Assembly (NCBI GenBank): GCA_029990175.1
Contig: JARKIP010000017.1
Span: forward strand, 27,887,001 to 27,951,000
Origin: Petunia secreta
Lineage: Eukaryota; Streptophyta; Magnoliopsida; Solanales; Solanaceae
Direction of reading: 5' to 3'
DNA length: 64,000 nt
The translations under genes and the position numbers were made by a program. Shown in pieces: positions 35,462-48,000 of this stretch. Every line of letters starts with the position of its first letter. The stretch's first letter is position 1. The notes beneath the pieces were generated by a model that searched no databases, was not told the DNA's origin, and saw only the letters and a list, made by a program, of their open reading frames with translations.

Positions 35462-36983
35462 TGAGTTAAAATGAACAGATTAACAAAAAAAGTTATATCA
35501 TCACTGCTTGCTGTTGCAACTAATTTAACAAGTGTTCTTGACAAAATTAACCGTCCCTTTCCTCATATATTAACATTGTTCACCTTTTTATGGTCTCAAT
35601 ACATTGAACAATTAAAATAAATATATAAGTACATTATTCTTAATATTGATGTATTAGTATATTATTCTTACTATTGAATACATCAGTTTAATTTTAATGA
35701 GTACTGAATTTACTTAATTTTATTTTTTGCTGGTAGGAGTGTCTCGTAAAATATTCAAATTTTAGATGGAAACATAAATGGCCAATTTTCATTGTAGTTA
35801 ATTTATCAATGTTTTGAAATTTAATTACTCATTGAATTACGATAATTTAATTGACTACGTAATGAGTATATATAATACACGCTCTATATATTTCAAACTT
35901 ATTCCTCTGCAATTTTACACACACACACAATTTATAAATATATCAGTAAAAAATCATAATTCACTTATTTGCATACATACCCCTACGCAATATAACAAGA
36001 ATTACGTGAGAACTAAAAAAAAGTAAAAAATAAATTTATTATGGAATTATTATTATATATAAGACAATATATATATCAAGAATAAATAAAGATATGACAT
36101 CATTAATCAAACAACTAAGTGACTATGCATTATGTAAAATCATTAGAAGTAGGAGTAGAAGTAGTTGTTAGTGTGTCTCTACATTCTTTTTGTTGAACCT
36201 CTAGATAATCTCGCTTGCAGTGTCAACCAAAGTCATTTTAGTCCCATGTTCACATTTTTTGCCTCGTTTGATGGGTCAACAAAAAATAAACTAAAAAGCA
36301 TGACAAATGTTATTGCCTGATGGGTCAACCAACACCTTAGGAATTGAAGACAAGAATTGACGTAATTAAGTACAGTTGGAGTGAATCCGTTGATAAATGA
36401 AGTTATTCCAACATAATGGCAACTATTGTGATATTGTAATCGAATGTTATGGATTCGAACCTGGCAAAAGTGTGTCATCTAACCTATTCTTTCAATTACT
36501 TCGTATTTAATTACTTTTGCTACGTAGCGTAGTTTCTAATTTTGTATATATTATCACTGATAATAATGAGTTTTGATTTTTCTTATTTGATCCTTCAATT
36601 ACTCTTGATATGTAGTCAAAATTCTTATCTTTTATATGTTATCATTGATAGAAATGAATTTTGATTTGCACTGAAGGCACTTTGGAGGACATACAACTAT
36701 GTACAATAATATATACACATAATATTTTCAATAAAGTTAGGTAGTCTATTTTCCTCTATAAGGATATTTTTTTTGGTCAAAAAATACAATTTTTTATTCA
36801 ACCAAATTAATAAGATAAATAAGCATATTATCTTAGTTGTAGTTTAGATGTGTCACGACTAAGAATGTTATTTAGAGCTTGAAATAAGATACTTTTTCTT
36901 TGTTTTTAGGTTGGTGACAATTCATATTAAAGTTAACTTTGAGCTATTTTACTCACTTATTAAATTTAATATAGATGAATATG
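35462..36983. repeat. Spacer X of unit 2, right part
   Basis: About 350 bases (35462-35812) have no counterpart in units 1, 3 and 4. From 35815 it aligns with 8045-9195 and 43415-44557. It holds the B-box-like GGATTCGAACC at 36451-36461. No gene is seen. Confidence 0.8.
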
Positions 36984-36992
36984 CAAATTATT
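36984..36992. other. Empty LINE insertion site in unit 2
   Basis: CAAATTATT is present once here, with X DNA on its left and Y DNA directly on its right. Units 1 and 3 have it on both sides of the LINE. Confidence 0.9.
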
Positions 36993-38047
36993 AAAAATTT
37001 ATACTTTGTGCTCTGTACGAATTAGCATATGTGTATTACAAGTATTTGTGCATATATAAATTAAAATATAAGATTTTTCTCCATAGGTTATGGTGGGATT
37101 CAACTAAAAATGTTTTAAGATTTTCCTAACAAAAAAAAAAATTATCTTTTCAAAAGATGGATTTCTACTTGTAAATATAAAAAATGAACAAATTGAAAAA
37201 CTTTTCTAAAATATATTTTAGCCTTTTTTTCTCCAAAAAATACTTATTTTTAGACATCAAGAAGAAATTTTTTTTTTGTTACACACTTAAAAAAAAAAAA
37301 AAATTTTATACTAAAAAGTGACGTATCCGAAAGAAGAAAGCACAAAAATAAATATTATGAAATTAAAATTTCGTATATACTAAGGCGAGTATGAAATATG
37401 CACTAAGTATAAAATTTCTTTTTATAGTATGAAAATATCAGAAAATTATAAGTTGGTGTTCATAATTTTTAGAAGATACAATCAAAAAGAATATTAGGGT
37501 GAGAGAAAAAGAAATATTTTTATACATTCTATGCATTGGGAATGTAAAACATAATTAACTACAAATAGAGAGAATAAAATTCAAAATTTTAAAATTTTTT
37601 ATGAAGGGTATAATGGGCACAAAAACGTAGGAAGTGTCCATATACCCTCAATCCTCTAGTGAATTTAACATAATTATCACTATTATGTCCACAAAAAGTA
37701 TGGTAAAATATCATATTCCTATTTATATTAGTCCCTCTATTCCACAAGGATGACACGGTTCGGGTTTCGAGAGTCAAATGAGTTTTGCTTTGACCATAAT
37801 ATTTAACATCACAATTCTATGTCCAAATTCACGGTCAAAATTTAAAAGTTTGATCCTCGAAACTCGAATCAAATCATCCTTGACTCACAAAATTCAAACT
37901 GTATCACATAAATTGAGAGTGAAAGGGTAATATAACTCCAAGAATCGTACGGCCAATTCTATTCAATGGAGTATAACATACAAAACTATGAAGTGGTAAA
38001 ATAAATTCCTAAAGATTTTTTTTCCTAAGTTTCACCACTAGAAATTG
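36993..38047. repeat. Spacer Y of unit 2, with MITE-like segment at 37732-37922
   Basis: Homologous to 17968-18978 and 58432-59505, more diverged than those two are from each other. No gene is seen. Confidence 0.8.
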
Positions 38048-38424
38048 ATTCCAGCACTGATCAGTCTCCCAATTTCGAAAAGTATAGCTGGGGAATACGA
38101 ACTAACTATACTACTCCGTCGGCTCCGAAACATGATCGGCGCGCTTTTCAGGATCCTATAGCGTACAATAAGCAGCATGAATCTTTATGAATTCGTCTGC
38201 TGATGTGTCATTTGCAGCAACATCTGTATGATCTACTCTAGCTAATCTCCTATATGCCGCCTTGATCTCCTCGCTCGTTGCGTTTCCCGAAATTCCAAGA
38301 GTTTCATAAAATGAACCTGCGAGATGTAGAAACTTATGACGCTGATGTGATGGCGCAGGTTGCCCCAGAGGCCACGGAGAAGGAAGTAGATCGCTGTCGA
38401 AGTTTGATGAATGATGGCGGTGAG
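38048..38424 (-). pseudogene. J-domain co-chaperone pseudogene, copy 2
   Basis: Homologous to copies 1 and 3 from about residue 27 of the transit peptide to the C-terminal WETDQCW. Lesions: a deletion of about 126 bp relative to copy 1 (its 19421-19546) removes the start codon, the leader and the N-terminus. Two bases are lost before the J domain. The HPD triad is now HTD (codons 38230-38222). A TAG stop lies in helix III to IV (38158-38156). The normal terminal stop is also replaced by an Asn codon. Its TATA-like stretch survives near 38427-38440. In known J proteins, changing the Pro of HPD abolishes Hsp70 stimulation, so even a partial product should be inactive. Confidence 0.95.
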
Positions 38425-38795
38425 GCTACACATATATATATAGAGAGATTATATTAAAGATATTTTGGACAACAGGTATAACTGACCGCACTCATTTCAG
38501 CTTAATCCGTTGAATATTTCCTTAAAAAGATCTTGATTCAAGTTATACCAACCAATAAAGACGTGTTATTTGTTTATAAATATACACTATTATCATTCAA
38601 CCATTGTTAATATACATTCACTATCAATTACTTTACTTTACCTTAATTATTTTTTATGAACCTATGATTGAGTGTAAACTTCCGATGTGGCTAAACTTTT
38701 ACCCATCTATCTTTTCTCTTCTCAAAAATCTGAATATGTCCAGTTCGATATTTGTCATTTGATAGTCTTTATCCATTTGGATGCGGAAATAGCAA
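38425..38795. repeat. Start of a spacer X, cut short by a retroelement junction
   Basis: It matches the first part of X (19550-19905). At about 38796 it passes straight into the middle of an LTR. The two partners share GCAAT at the join. No target duplication is seen, so this is a recombination or deletion join rather than an insertion edge. Confidence 0.8.
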
Positions 38796-39415
38796 TGTAT
38801 ACCTGGTTACAAATATATTTAAGATTGTCTATATGTTTCTGGCTATTTTGTGTCCATAGTTGTTTATATATTTTAGTTGCTTATATGTTTCTGATTAGTA
38901 TTTTCTTATTTCTTCTCCCTGGTTAGCTAACCTATGCTTAAAGGTGGCTAGTCAGCCCTCACTTATTGAGTCCTTCCGACTCACCCTTACTTGTTTCTTA
39001 TTGCATCTATTCATTTCGACAGGTTCAACTCTAGGACCGAGTTCGTCGTTCGATTGAGGGCGAAGGCGATTTAAGCTGTTATGGTGGGCCAACTCTTGTC
39101 CATAACGGCCACCAGTGCTATTTTTCTTTGAGTAGTCTAGTTTTGCTCCATTTAGGGAGTATATGTATTCTTTTGTAATCTTACATGTCTTGTCTGGATA
39201 GCCCTAAACCTACTGTGTTGGGTAGTTAAATGTAATTTTTTATGTACATCTTAGATGTATCAGTATGTTAATATTTTATCTAGATTCTTTTTCTTATTTA
39301 TAAGTTGGTTTTATATTCATTTTCCTAATTCAATTGATAAGGGTTTGGCCCGACGGGTCTAGGGGAGGATGTCGGGTGCCCGCACAGCCTAGCCTGAAAT
39401 CTTGGTCGTGTCACT

Positions 39416-39428
39416 TGTTATCAGAGCC
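39416..39428 (+). other. Primer-binding site of the element before unit 3
   Basis: TGTTATCAGAGCC, one mismatch from the initiator-Met primer site, two bases after the LTR end. Confidence 0.8.
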
Positions 39429-39599
39429 TGGTTTATTGTCTATCTAGACTAAGACAATATCTAGTAGAATCCTGCTGATTGGTACGATGATGTCCATACT
39501 TATCTACGGGAGGCTATGGAGGTATTTAGGAAGTTTTGCTTCTTTCTTCTTTCCTGATCGTGTGTCTTTTTTCTTATCTAAAGGCTAAATCTATTTCGC

Positions 39600-40375
39600 T
39601 AAATCACCCAAAAATGGTGAGAATTTTTGTGTTATCTTAGCAAGGAGTAGAAGAGTCGGAGACAACAAGCGAGATGTTAGCTACTCCGTAGGGTGAATAT
39701 AGGGGTGTTGGTCGAGGTGATCATGAGGCTGGATGTGGCCCCGCTTAGGGCTTGAGATGTTCAGATAGCAAAATGTGTGAATCACGATGGTGATTTCGTG
39801 AATGGGAACCAGTAAAAGGTGGTAGTAGTAGGTGTTTTGCTTCAGGCTGTCCAACCAAGCCAGTTGAAGTTTCCATTTAGGAACTTAAAGTGGTCTCGTC
39901 CCTGTGACCAGATATAATTTATTCATCATCAGTATAATTTGGGATGTTAGCTCTGCTATGATCCATGTCATCATAGGAAATATTGTCCCAGACGTCAGCA
40001 GAAAGATGGTCAGAGATCCCGTGGTTTTAGGGGTTATTCTAATACCTCATCAAGGGGTGAGAGCTTTTATTATCAGGAGAGGCCACCTGTCAAGTCAGTT
40101 TAGTCCTCAGTGCTTGGTGCTTATAATGTACTAGTGCCTCGACATCAGCCTCAGTTTCCTTTACATCACCATTAGCTTTTGTTCAGTATTATTATGGTTC
40201 TAGGTATTCCTGTTGTCGCGATCCTGGTCATGCTAAAAAGGAATGTCCTATTTTGCAGTAGAGGAATGGCCAGCCTTTCCCTCGACCCCAGATATTGGTC
40301 AAGCCATGAAGGCTTTTCTTTGAATTTCCAATCAGGTAGGATGCTACGACATCTAATGCAATAGACCCAGTTAAT
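39600..40375 (+). pseudogene. Gag C-terminal remnant with damaged zinc knuckle
   Basis: A basic, Ser- and Gln-rich hinge (about 39990-40100) leads to a zinc knuckle at about 40203-40250, reading SCCRDPGHAKKECP; the first cysteine of CX2CX4HX4C is a tyrosine. Stops interrupt it. The capsid domain is mostly missing. The knuckle differs from that at 13347, so the two gag lineages have diverged. Confidence 0.75.
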
Positions 40376-41753
40376 TCCTCTTTTCCTTATCTGTAAATAT
40401 GATCTTTACTTCTTAAATTGATTTGAAGTTCATATACTCTACTATGTTTCTGTGATTCTTCTGGAATGTTGTTATAGTTGAGAACTAGTCATTGTAGGGA
40501 ATATTTTGATTTTGTTACACTTGTTGAAGGTCATGAGTCTCTAATTATCCCCCAAGTCTGGAAGAAGAGATTTTGGAATGGGTGCAAATTTATCGAGCTA
40601 GCATTGTAGTATTCCACCCTCGACTGTCGTGCCGAATCAATTTGTCCTTCTTTCCAATTCAGTATCGTGACTATGGTAAGTTCTTTATTTGCCACCTGCG
40701 GAGCATATCATTTTCTTTATAAGTGAAAAGTATTCAATAAGTAAAATCTGATATGTGTATCTCACCTTGGTTCGAGATACCAGTATGGTCATTTCCTCCT
40801 GTGAGTAATATTTGATTTTTACAGTCGATCAGAAATTAACCACTCTTATTATGTTTTCATAGTTTCCAGGGATGTCGTTTCTGTTAACATCGGTAGTGGT
40901 AGAGGGGGGAGTGTCTAGTATGTTTTATTTTTGGAGGTTGTGAAACCCCGGTTGTTTATATTGGCAGGAATTGAGGGATTTAGAAGCGAATATCAGTGTT
41001 TTCCACCCCGGAGTAGGAGGATTCCGCTCCATTCATTGGGCACATGTGACCCCATTGCATCATACTGCATTCATCTCATTTTATTGCACTGGTTGCTGAT
41101 TAATTTGTTACGGTTGCGCTGTGTTTTGTCTGTGCAATATGTATACCTGGTTACAAATATGTTTAAGATTGTCTATATATTTCTGGCTATTTTGTGTCCA
41201 TAGTTGTTTATATATTTTTAGTTGCTTATATGTTTCTGATTAGTATTTTCTTATTTCTTCTCTCTGGTTAGCTAACCTATGCTTCAAGATGGCTAGTCAG
41301 CCCCCACTTATTGAGCCCTTCCGACTCACCCTTGCTTGTTTCTTGTTGCATCTATTCATTTCGGTAGGTTCCACTCCAGGACCGAGTTCGTCGTTCGATT
41401 GACGGTCGAAGGCGATTTAAGCTGTCAGTGTGAGCTAACTCTTGTCCAGAACGGCCACCAATGCTATTTTTGTTTGAGTAGTCTAGTTTTGCTCCCTTCC
41501 AGGAGTATATGTATTCTTTTGTAAGATGTCTAGTCTGGATAGCCCTAAATCTACTACATTAGGTAGTCAGCTGTAATTTCTTCTGTACATCTTAGATGTA
41601 TCAGTATATTGATGCTTTATCTAGATTCTTATTCTTATTTATGAGTTGGTGTTATATTCATTTTTCTAATTCAATTGATAAGGATTCGTCCGACGGGTCT
41701 ATGGGATGATGTCGGGTGCCCGTACGGTCTAGCCTGAAATTTAGGTCGTGTCA

Positions 41754-44557
41754 TATACTTACCCGCATCAAGTATTTACACCCTACCAGTAAATATGTGT
41801 CATTTGCTTATAAATATACACTATTATCAGTCAATCATTGTTACTATATATTCATTATTAGTTAATTTACTGTACCATAATTAGTGTTTATGATTGAGTG
41901 AAAACATCCGGTGGTGTTAAATTTTTACGCATCTATCTTCTCGCTTCTCAATCTTCTGAATATGTCCAGTTCGATATTTGTCATTTAATAGTCTTTATCC
42001 CTTTGGATGCAGACATAGCAATACACATTCTTTTAGGCGTGTGAGTATAAGTGTGTATTTTTCAAGCCTTAATTACCATAAAAATATATACCATATTGTA
42101 TTTATTTTCATTGTGTATTTTCATGCTTCCTACCTTCTCTATATACTACAAAATGCATGTTATATCCCTAAGTTTGTATTATTTGCAATGACTGTTTGTG
42201 GTAATTGTGTAGAACGCCATTATACTAGCCAAATTGAAAATTTTAGCCAAAACAATAGAGTTTGAACTCTCTATTTATTTTTATTTCCTCTCCATATGCA
42301 ATTATTTCAACTTGCACTTGATTTTATAAAAAATTTGAACAATTTCCCAAAAAATAAAGAATACTACATTTCTACAAATTTTACGTCTATTATTACAATA
42401 TAGGAGTAGTAATAGCGACAATTATTTTCTGTATCAACTGTATTTGTAAAATCTTAGCATGGACACGTGTCAACTGAGGCGTGAAATTACGAGTGTCGGT
42501 CACAGAGAGTCTCGTCATGCGATCATCAGAGATATGATTTGAAGCTACACCGTCTGAGAAAGAGAATGCTTGGTGTATGAGCCAGGCAACTCAGAGAATC
42601 CATAACTAAAAATGCCACACGATCTAGCACTAATTAATGAGAGGAGCAGATTAAGGGTCTCCCACGATCAGATCGTGGGAGATGTGGCCTCTTGAATATG
42701 AAGAACAAAGAAGGAAATTAGGTCAAGTTGTCGTATGTATGAGCTATCATATTCAAGCGATGTTTCATTCAAAAAAACAACAATAAAGGTTTTATTGTTT
42801 TTGGACACAAAGAAGGAAATTAGGTCAACTTTCCATGACTTGATTGGCTTTGAATTATAAATCATCCGAAATGATCGAGCTTATAAATATTAGAGTAACA
42901 TTGACAGTATTAACATTTTTATTCTATCAAAGCAATGGAAATTAGTACTCCTATATCTAAATGTCAGCTAACTGTATTGAATTAAGGAACGTTCTCTGCC
43001 AATAGTGCATGAATGGTCACCAATGTGAGTTGACACTTAAAATTGATAGCAATGAAAAGTACACGCATATATATATGGTACCTTTCACAATCCTTTTCCA
43101 AACGTAAACTTATTACCTTCTATGAATCAAATACTACTTGTATTGTCTTTTAAAAACTGGGAAAAGCTGTAAGCGCACCCTCTTCAGCTTTGAATTACAT
43201 TTTCAGTACTATATACCCGATCTTTGAAGTGTTCTATTACTCACCCACACCATTTCTAAGTGGAACTAAAACCTCCATACGTGCTGACGTGGCTGAGGAG
43301 TGTATTTCATTTTATGCCACGTTACTAAGGCCTTTGTGGGGTGGGGGGGGGGGGGGTTAGATCTTGGATTTGTTGATTTTATGATCTTGACCTTGCCTTT
43401 TCTTAATTGCAGTATGAATTATAATTTAATTGACTACGTAATGAATATATATAATACACATCCTATTTATTTCAAACTTATTCCTCTGCAATTTTACACA
43501 CACACCATTTATAAATTTATCAGTAAAAATTATAATTCAGATATTTGTGTACATACCCTTACATAATATAACAAGAATTATGTGAAACTAAAAAAAATAG
43601 AAAATAAATTTATTATGAAATTACTATTATATATAAGACAATATATTATCAAGAATAAATACAGATATGACATCATTAATCAAACCACTAATTGACTATG
43701 CATTATGTAAAATCATCAGAAGTAGGAGTATAAGTAGTTGTTAGTGTGTCTCTACACTCTTTTTGTTTAACCTCTAAATAATCTCTCTTGCAGTGTCAAG
43801 CAAAGTCATTTTAGTTCCATGTTCATACATTTTGCCTCGTTTGATGGGTCAACAAAGAATAAACTAAAAATCATGACGAATATTGTTGCCTGATAGGTCA
43901 ACTAACCCCTTAGGAATTGAAGACAAGAATTGACGTAATTAAGTACAGTTGGAGTGAACCCTTTGATAAATGAAGTTATTCTAGCATAATGGGAACTAAT
44001 GCGACATTGTAACCGAAGGTCACAGGTTCAAATCTTGCAAAAGTGTGCCATTTAACCTAATTTTCAATTACTTCGTATTTAATTACTCTTGCTACACTAC
44101 GTAGTTTCTTATATTTTGTATATGTTATCACTCATAGTAATAACTTTTGATTTTTATTGTTTGATCCTTCAAGTACTCTTGCTATGTAGTCAAAATTCTT
44201 ATATCTTTTATACGTTATCGCTGATAATAATGAGTTTTGATTTGTTGAAGGCACTTTGGCGGACATACAACTATGTACAATAATATATAAATATAATATT
44301 TTCAACAAAGTTAATTAGTTTGTTTTCCTCTATAAGGACATTTTTTTGGTCAAACAATATATTTTTTATTCAACCAAATTAATAAGATAAATAAGAACAT
44401 TATCTTAGTTCCAGCTTAGATGTGTCACGACTGAGAATATTATTTCGGGCTTGAAATAAATTACTTTTTCGTTGTTTTTAAGTTAGTAACAATTCATATT
44501 AAATTTTAACTGTAAATTATTTTATTCACTTATTTAAATTTTATATAGATGAATATA
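41754..44557. repeat. Spacer X of unit 3
   Basis: It aligns with 6301-9195 from end to end and, from 41971, nearly identically with 61014-63602. It has the hairpin at 42659-42681, the G tract at 43338-43356 and the B-box-like site at 44025. No gene is seen. Confidence 0.88.
42659..42681. repeat. Perfect hairpin palindrome, 11-bp arms
   Basis: CTCCCACGATC, a single A, then GATCGTGGGAG. Conserved in units 1, 3 and 4 and partly in unit 2. Function unknown. Confidence 0.9.
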
Positions 44558-44566
44558 CAAATTATT

Positions 44567-45086
44567 TGGTATACAAGCAGGACTTGTCTCAACTCTTCTT
44601 GCTCCCTCAAAAGGTAATTAAAATGATTGAAGAAGCTTGTAGGACATGCTTGCGGACACGTGAGGTTACTATTAACAAAAGGACTTTGGTTTCATAGGAA
44701 AAAATATGTCTACCAAGAGGTGAAGGGGGACTAAATGTGATCAATCTGAAGATGTGGAATCAGGAAGTGATTTGCAAACTCCTATGATCTTTGAGTCAAC
44801 AAAAGGAGAAGCTCTAGATAGAGTGGGTATACAGTCACTGTATAAAGAGACAAGACTTACTATGGAGGTGCCCAAACAAACTTCTCTAATGGTAAGGAAG
44901 ATTTTAAGCATGAGAAGACACTGGCAGGTGTTGATGGTATGCCTTCATCTCATCAGAGGAGGACAACTACACATCAAAGAAGCTTACTAGGCCTTAAGGG
45001 GAGATGTTTCTGTCTCCTAGAAGAAACTGATATGTTACAAATCACAATGTTGCTGCTCCAAAGCATGTGTTTATACTGTGATTGGA
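44567..45086 (+). mobile_element. LINE relic, upstream part (unit 3)
   Basis: Same LINE insertion as in unit 1, with left target copy CAAATTATT at 44558-44566. It is interrupted at 45087 by the LTR element at the same base as in unit 1. Confidence 0.87.
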
Positions 45087-48000
45087 TGAAATGATCTCGA
45101 GTCGTTTTGGGAGTAAGGACTCTGATTAGTATGATGACAGTTTTAAAAGCTCCGTAAGGTCCATTAGGACTTGTTTGTAAAATTTGAGCTAAATTAGACC
45201 TCATTTGGTAGGTATCGAAAAAAGATTTCTATTTCCGTTGTCGGTAAATCTTAAAAAGAGTTTTCGAGCTCGAGTTTGGCGAATGAGCTCCGATTCAAAA
45301 TTCGAAAGTGTCGTTAGGTTTGAATGGTCATTTGTGACCTGTGTGAACTTTCAGAAGAGAATTTCGAGGTCGTTCGGATAGTTTCCGCTAAAGTCCCGAT
45401 AGTTATGAATTGATCTTTTTCCGTTTAATTCGTATCTTGAGTTACGGGAATACAATTCGAGATCCGTCTTAGCGTGTACGTCACATAAATTTTGTATAAC
45501 TTGCTCGAGAAATTTTGGATCATTCTGAATTTCGTAGAGATCCGTTTTAATCTTAGTCGCAGTAGCAAATTTTTAAAAGAAAAAAAAAGATTTAAAAACA
45601 AAAAAAAAACAAAAAAAAAAGGGAAAAGAAAGAAAAAGGAAAAATCAAAGGCGGTGGATATATATATGGCTAAGGATATATATCCTTAGATTTAGCTTAA
45701 CAGAAAATAAAACGAAAGAAAATGAGAAACGATGACAGAATCTAGAACAGGAGAACGCAGCGAAAATTATCAGAAAATAGAGAAAGGAAAGGAAAAGGAA
45801 AAGGAAAGTAAATAGAATTTTCACCCTGAAATATCTAGGTAATGATGTTAATTCATTATTTCAGTTTATTACATGTGTTTGAATATATTTTAACGGTAGA
45901 AATTGGGATATTAGACATCATTCTAATAAGTTAAATTGATAGTTTAAAGGGTTCATTGGATCCCGATAATGGAATGGATTATGTATTCTAACTCAGAAGG
46001 TTATGGCAGCCAATAAATATAATTTATTTAAGATTTGGTTATGTGATTTTGAACCATGTAGGTAAGTCTGAACTGCGTATCGTGTATGCAAATAGGGTGC
46101 CGGATTCCTACCCGGATTATTCTAAAACGTAAGAAATGAAGCCTTTAGGCTTACTTGATATATTTTCTGCTTATTGAATAAAGCGGAATTGTCGGTTTAT
46201 TGAATTGCAGTGCTACTTTGAAACAAGGTAAGTGATTATATCCATTTCTTTGGTGGTCTTTGGCCTTACGGATATTCTACCACGTGTTCCTTGCATGTGT
46301 AACTGCCGATAAGCGTGCTTATTACGCCTTAGCTTTGGATTTACATTGTATATTATATGTTATTCCATGTTGTTGGTATTGCATTAAGCATAGAAGCATT
46401 GTACTCTGGTTATGAGCTTGACATATACTTCCCGGTAGTCGATGAGAGTCCCGCATCGGTGAAGGATCATTATTGCATATACTTCCCGGTAGTCGATGAA
46501 AGTCCCGCGTCGGTGAAGGGTCGTCCTTTTATCATATTGAAGGTAGAAGGATTCCGCTCTGGAGTAGGATGATTCCGCTTCATTCATTTGGCACATATGA
46601 CCCAATTGCATCAGACTGCATTCATTTCATTGCACCGACAAGTTGTTGATATGTTTTTGGCTCTTATCCCTGCTTGTTTATGAGTTTATGGTTTCTTACG
46701 TGTTTCAAGCTATTATCTGGCTCTGCCTATTTATAGTTGAAACAGGGTAAATTTGGTTTATCTATTTTTCTTCTCCCTAGCTAGCATATCTACTTCTTCG
46801 AGGTAGCTAGCCAGCCCCCACTTACTGAGACTTTTCGACTCACTCTCTGTTTGTTTCTTGTCGATTTATTTTATTTTGGCAGGTTTGCTCCAAGATTGAG
46901 TTCGCCACGTTGTTGAGGAGCGAAGACAACTTCAGCTGTCAGGGTGAGCCAACTTTTGTTCAGGATGGACACCAATTTTATGTTTATTATCTCAGATATA
47001 TTTTGCTCCCTTCAAGAGATGTTTTAACTTCATTTGTATTCTTAGATATCTGTCTGGATAGCCCTAAACCTAGTATATTGGGTAGTCAACAGTAACTTCT
47101 TTTGTACAGCTTAGAAGTATCGGTATGTCTATTTTTCTAAGTAATGTTATTAATTATGAGTTGGATTTAAATTTATTTTCCTGATTCAATTGGTAAGGGT
47201 TCGCCCGACGGGTCTCGAAGAGGATATCGGGTGCCCGCACGGCCAAGCCCGAAATCCGGATCATGTCAGTTGGTATCAGAGCTTGGTATCGAGTCCATCC
47301 TTACTAAGACAGTGTCTAGTAGAGTCTCGATGATGGGTACGTAGAAGTCCGTACTTATCTACGAGAGGCTATGATGGCATTTAAGAAGTTTCTCTTCCTT
47401 TTTTTCTAATCGTGCGTCTGTCTTCCTATGCGATGCAAAAAAAAATTCTTTAATTCCTTCATAGTAATATTGAACCCTCATGCAACAAATCAGCAAAAGG
47501 TAGGAGTTCAGGACGAAGCGGTCTAGCCTGAGGCTAGCGCTGCCGAAGACCCGAGTGTTTTTTTATTGTGCTGACGATCCAGTTACAGAGGCCCCAGCTG
47601 TGCCAGCTCGCGGTGGGAAATGGGACCAGAGCCTTGTGGTTCCTTCAGCACTCTACGATGCTTTTATGAGAATCTTGACGGCGCAAATACCGCAAGAACC
47701 TCCTATTCCCTAGGCAGCTCATCAGGTTGCTGCAAATGCAGATATTCGGACTCAGGGAGCTCCTATTCCAGTTCCTGATATTGCCCTAGTAAACTATGTT
47801 CCATAGGCAGCATGTGTTGTGCCTCCAGTTGTTCTGACTGGTTAGCTAGCCAGGTAACAGTTCGGTCCGAGCGCCCGAAAAGGCTGCATTATTTTACCCG
47901 ATTGAACATTCCAATATTCTCAAGCCATGCATCAGATAATCCCCGTAAATTTTGTTTTTAAAAAAATGAATGATGTCAACGTATCCTTCAGGCTCTTGGT

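Larger units (their letters stand above)
38796..41753 (+). mobile_element. Truncated LTR element before unit 3
   Basis: A partial 5' LTR (38796-39413) is followed by a primer site, a decayed gag, short internal DNA and a partial 3' LTR (about 40990-41753) that ends in GGTCGTGTCA. Both LTR parts match 5680-6300. The internal part at 40505-40555 matches 1-55, so it is a sister of the element at the left edge of the window. Bases 41754-41758 (TATAC) repeat the situation at 6301. Confidence 0.82.
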
